Shown: piece after piece, positions 60,701-64,000 of the stretch
Layout of the letters: every line of letters begins with the position of its first letter
Numbering within the stretch: the first letter of the stretch is position 1
Assembly: GCA_036897095.1 (NCBI GenBank)
Contig: JAYMSP010000089.1
Coordinates: 23,405 to 87,404 of the forward strand
Direction of reading: 5' to 3'
DNA from: Plantago elongata
Taxonomy: Eukaryota; Streptophyta; Magnoliopsida; Lamiales; Plantaginaceae
Length of the DNA stretch: 64,000 bases
Translations under genes and position numbers: made by a program
Notes under the pieces: model-generated
What the model was told of the DNA's origin: nothing
The model's input: only the letters and a program-made list of their open reading frames with translations
Database searches by the model: none

Positions 60701-61252
60701 CACCTTCATCAATAATCAATTTCAGTTAGCTAAATTAACTAAGGTGGCAAAATTCATATCACAGAACAATCAATCAAATGCCTAATCGCCACCATTTCCA
60801 AAATTGGATCACCCTGACCACTCACCTCGTTACACACCCAACCAATGAGCTGTTTCACAAAACCTCAAAGAGACCAGAAAATTGCTAAACAACCAAACCA
60901 ACACACAATGAGGCAATTCCAAATCCAATCCAATTCCAAACCTTAATCAACTCCACCTCAGCAACAATCAATCTCAGTTACCTAAACTCTAATCAAATGA
61001 AAGTCAAAAACACTTTAAACACAGATCAGAAACCACTCGAACTGAAGTAAGGTAGAATCAGCAAAAGCACACATATCGAGGAAACAGACAAACCAGATTG
61101 CTATTGCATCGGTCGAGATCCAAAGACTTGACAGCTACAACTTCATTGGAAGGCAAGTAGATCGCTCTGAAGACGGTGGCGCTTGCACCGTATCCCACTT
61201 CTTCGAGAAGATTGTAATCATTTGGATTCAAGGAGAATTTGTTGCTCGTCAT
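51791..61252 (-). CDS. STE20/GCK-type kinase, BLUS1-like; frameshift in exon 6
   Basis: Twenty-two exons code for about 713 aa apart from one fault: 61252-61094, 57764-57510, 57402-57278, 57187-57143, 56713-56632, 56553-56484, 56387-56217, 56121-56056, 55415-55347, 55254-55186, 55050-54998, 54797-54537, 53851-53718, 53625-53531, 53463-53425, 53333-53274, 53163-53062, 52724-52673, 52579-52524, 52152-52091, 51989-51938, 51856-51791. Kinase features are GYGASATVF loop, Lys42, HRD D136, DFG D154 and the STE20 signature GTPCWMAPEV. The C-terminal half is Ser/Pro-rich with a Leu-rich end ([13 protein letters not shown]). Exon 6 is 70 nt where 69 keep the frame: an extra T near 56520-56521 in the [10 protein letters not shown] segment leads to TGA at 56514-56512, truncating after about 235 residues. 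Relatives include Arabidopsis At4g10730-type kinases and BLUS1. Intron 1 is 3.3 kb. Confidence 0.88.
59235..59256 (+). repeat. 22-base G run in kinase intron 1
   Basis: An uninterrupted homopolymer of 22 G (C on the coding strand), preceded by AGGA and followed by AGTG. Confidence 0.9.
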
Positions 61253-63254
61253 TTGAAACCAAACAATCAATCTGTCTATCAATCAATTCAAGGAGAAAGA
61301 ACGACTAGTGTTTCCCCCTTTCCTTTCTCGTTTTCACCTGGTTTCAACTTTCAATTCTACCTCTTGTGATAAATCTGGACTCTGTTCAGTTCATGTCTCT
61401 GTTCTTCTTCTCTCTCTTACAACAAGCTTCCCGAATTATTAGCGATAATTTTAATAAGATTTTGTTTTCTATTTTCTTTCAGTGAAAGGTGAATTTAATT
61501 TTCTTTTTCTGGGGTGCGTTGACTACAGAGGATAAAGGCCCAGTACAGTACAGAGGTGAGGGCTGAGGACCTGATGATGCTGGGTAGGATCTTCTACGCA
61601 CTCCTACCTCTTCTATTTCCTGCAACCTTCCTTTTATCGGGTCGTGGTAAAAATCGTATACTTATACCTGACAGTTACATTCTGTAAAAACGATATTATC
61701 TTTTCTTATATTCATCTTCACCACAAGTAATATAAGCATGTGTGTATTATTTTATGTAGAAGATGAATAAAATGAAATTTAAACAAAGCTGGCAGGATAA
61801 TCATATATTTTGTTCATTTGAATATTTTAATTTTGGTAACTTGAACGAATAATAAGGTTTACACTAACTTTCATTGACTTTTATGTGTTGTCATAATTAG
61901 TTTAAAAAAGATTATGTAATTGGGTCTTGACTTTTGGGTCTTGTAGAAGTCGTCAAAAATATTAATCAGTTTAGAGTTATCTAGTGGAAGATGTGATCAA
62001 AATTGATCTAGGATTGACAATATAAATTACGATATTTATTTACTTTTATTGACGTGTGTAGGATGAGTGTAATTATTAAAATTATCTTATGAATTATAGT
62101 ATATAATATAATTAATTTGTTTTGGTGAGAGTATTGTATGCACCAGTCGAATTTACGATGATTTATCAATATTTACCAATTGGTATGATTGAAACCTAGT
62201 ATTAACACCTAGTTAAAATTTTATAGATATGGTATTTAATTAAATGTATCATTTCAAAAATGTTACTTCTTGAGGAAATTCATCGGTTGGCTAGGGTTTC
62301 TTGGTTCGGCTCACCAATCGGGTTTCAAAACATGCGGTGGAAGAGTGGAGTTGCATAATTTAATGAGCCAGCACCTGTCTCTTAAAAATATATAGGTTGA
62401 AAAAATGGAGTTACTTGCAATTTTTTCTACACATGTTACTTTATTTAATATGTCAAAAAATTTCCACTATTTTCATTGTAAAAAGCATATTTTCTAAAGT
62501 TTTGTAAAAGTTGAATAACTATATTATAATGGTTTCCTTTATTTATTTATAACTTTTAGAAATTAAATTTATATTATATAAAAGCTAGGAATATCTTTTA
62601 CTATCATGGGAAGAAAAGGATCCTAAAAATACAATTACGTAATATATGAAACTCATATATTTAATATAGGGTGATTTCTTTATAAGTATAATATCCACAT
62701 TTAGTTTATAATATGAATTAAATCATTTTTTCTTTTTAAATACCATTGCCCATGTATTGCCTACATATTACAAATTTGCCACTTTGTGTTAATCCTATTG
62801 AACATAGCCCCAAAAACTTAAGAGTAACACTAAAAAACAACATGTGTAATTTATCAGAAGGATATTTAATTTAGAATGAAAGTTAGACTTTTTCCATCTC
62901 GTTTGCAAACCCATTCAATTAAATTTACTTAATTTCATTTAGTTGGATACGTGGTTGTTTTTATACTATACACTCCAATTAATTCAATTCAAATCAGGTC
63001 CATTCAATTTTATTTAATTTAGTGCAGACGAACATAACCTTAATAATAATAACTAAATAAAAACAAAAAATTGTCATAAACTAGAATATATTATGGATAG
63101 AAGCCATCAATAATTACACTAGATACTATCTAGTATGTTAGTTAGTAGTTTACCTATAAACATTAAACGCGTGAAATAATTCCTCAAAAAAAAAAACCGT
63201 AGTAGTTATTTCCATTTAAATTATTTATACTGAAGTGATGTTCTCTTCGTCTGT

Positions 63255-63395
63255 AAACTCATTCTGTTCAGTTAAATTTGATTGCATTCAGTTCATCCCT
63301 ACTTACAGATGAAGTGAACTAAGTCTTAGATATACTTTGTACTATAATTCAGTTTAGTTTCGTTCAATCTAATTAAAATAGAATGTATTCTTGCA
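63255..63395. mobile_element. Remnant of the TTCTTTTCAACTGAA MITE family
   Basis: TTCTGTTCAGTTAAATTTGA, ACTAAGTCTTAG-like and ATTCAGTTTAGTTTCGTTCA words resemble the interior of the elements at 32153 and 41949. The left end TGTTCTCTTCGTCTG and right end TAGAATGTATTC are degraded. A further remnant with the end GGTTATGTTCGTCTGCAC (inverted) lies near 63045. Confidence 0.4.
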
Positions 63396-63528
63396 TCATG
63401 TTGATGGACTTGAGATAAATGAACCAACTTTCTTTAAGCTTTTATATTGACTTAAGATGCATTTGTTCTTGAAATAATCTTACCCTTTTTTCCCTGAATG
63501 AACCATATGAATGAACATCTAAAATAAC

Positions 63529-63621
63529 ATTCTTTAGGTGGAAGCAAAGTCTAGGAACATTGTAAGAGCATGAACCGCAGGTACACACGATAGTCATCTC
63601 TTTTGCTCCCACCTAAAGAAT
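63529..63621. repeat. 20-bp inverted repeat with 53-nt loop
   Basis: ATTCTTTAGGTGGAAGCAAA (63529-63548) and TTTGCTCCCACCTAAAGAAT (63602-63621) pair at 19 of 20 positions. The stem could belong to a small MITE or a small-RNA hairpin. Confidence 0.75.
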
Positions 63622-63976
63622 AATGTAGGATGATACCACATGGATGATCAATCATAACGACTGCCCATGGACCTATGAAGAGCCATTCTCAAAGTCAAGA
63701 ATTTTTGTGATTTTAACATCAATAAAATTAAAATTTCCAAACCTATTATATTCCGCTTTGATTTAATTTAGTAACTTTTGTAACTCCACTTTTATCTTCT
63801 TCATCAAGCTTTCATTTTCCCAATCATGTCCAGTACAAATCAAAAATATTATTCTATTTTATTCCCAAACAAATGAATTTTATGCTCAAATCATTACAGC
63901 CTATTGCAAACAAAAATTAAGTTTTTCATATGTTAAAAAATTTATTCGTCACTGCAAAATTGTAAGGCATAGTGTC

Positions 63977-64000
63977 TATATATATATATATATATATATA
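63977..64000 (+). repeat. AT microsatellite at window edge
   Basis: TATA repeat that continues past the end of the window. Confidence 0.9.

Larger units (their letters stand above)
61253..64000. other. Upstream region of the STE20-type kinase, no gene
   Basis: The first 200-300 bp, with CT-rich stretches near 61390-61430, is the likely 5' UTR and promoter. The rest is AT-rich with MITE-related remnants around 62885-63045 and 63255-63395, an inverted repeat at 63529-63621 and an AT microsatellite at the window edge. No protein gene is recognised. Confidence 0.5.

Noticed and set aside
1-64000. CRISPR arrays, bacterial operons or phage features
   Set aside because: The window is plant nuclear DNA with introns; the repeats found are microsatellites and transposon parts.

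Overview
This is nuclear DNA from a flowering plant. It is AT-rich, the protein genes have many GT-AG introns, there is one nuclear tRNA-Leu, and Copia, LINE, CACTA and miniature (MITE) transposon remains fill the spaces between genes. The reductoisomerase and glycosyltransferase sequences look like those of asterids, probably Lamiales; that placement is from memory of the families, not from a search.

Layout. 1-1914: 3' part of a decayed Copia retrotransposon with its 3' LTR. 2030-13375: five intronless UDP-glycosyltransferase genes of the UGT75 type, all on the minus strand in head-to-tail order (UGT-A to UGT-E below). 14642-18433: an intact 11-exon gene for 1-deoxy-D-xylulose 5-phosphate reductoisomerase (DXR), the first committed enzyme of the plastid MEP isoprenoid pathway, also minus. 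18434-28135: gene-poor, with a foldback repeat, a LINE RNase H scrap, a MITE and a second, nearly full-length but broken Copia element. 28136-33105: PEX14, a peroxisomal import docking protein (12 exons, minus). 34179-37193: RRP40, an RNA exosome cap subunit (9 exons, minus). 38991-40900: a MITE beside a LINE with its reverse transcriptase core deleted. 43893-46056: an HT1-like Raf-type protein kinase (3 exons, plus). 46793-46872: tRNA-Leu(UAG). 47286-48515: an F-box/DUF295 gene broken by a nonsense codon. 48870-51790: a CACTA transposon end, palindromes and a tandem duplication. 51791-61252: a large STE20-type kinase resembling BLUS1 relatives (22 exons, minus), with a one-base frameshift in exon 6. 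61253-64000: intergenic, with MITE remnants.

How parts may work together. The five UGTs are a tandem array that probably diversified in acceptor choice. Four of them share a 15-bp upstream element with an ACGTCA core. One lacks the catalytic histidine, one has lost its ancestral start codon, and their 3' ends look homogenised by gene conversion. DXR, PEX14 and RRP40 are housekeeping genes. The two kinases are related to regulators of stomatal movement, but neither is a certain orthologue. I found no clearly new molecular system. The best leads are the UGT promoter element, the His-less UGT and the two apparently broken genes.
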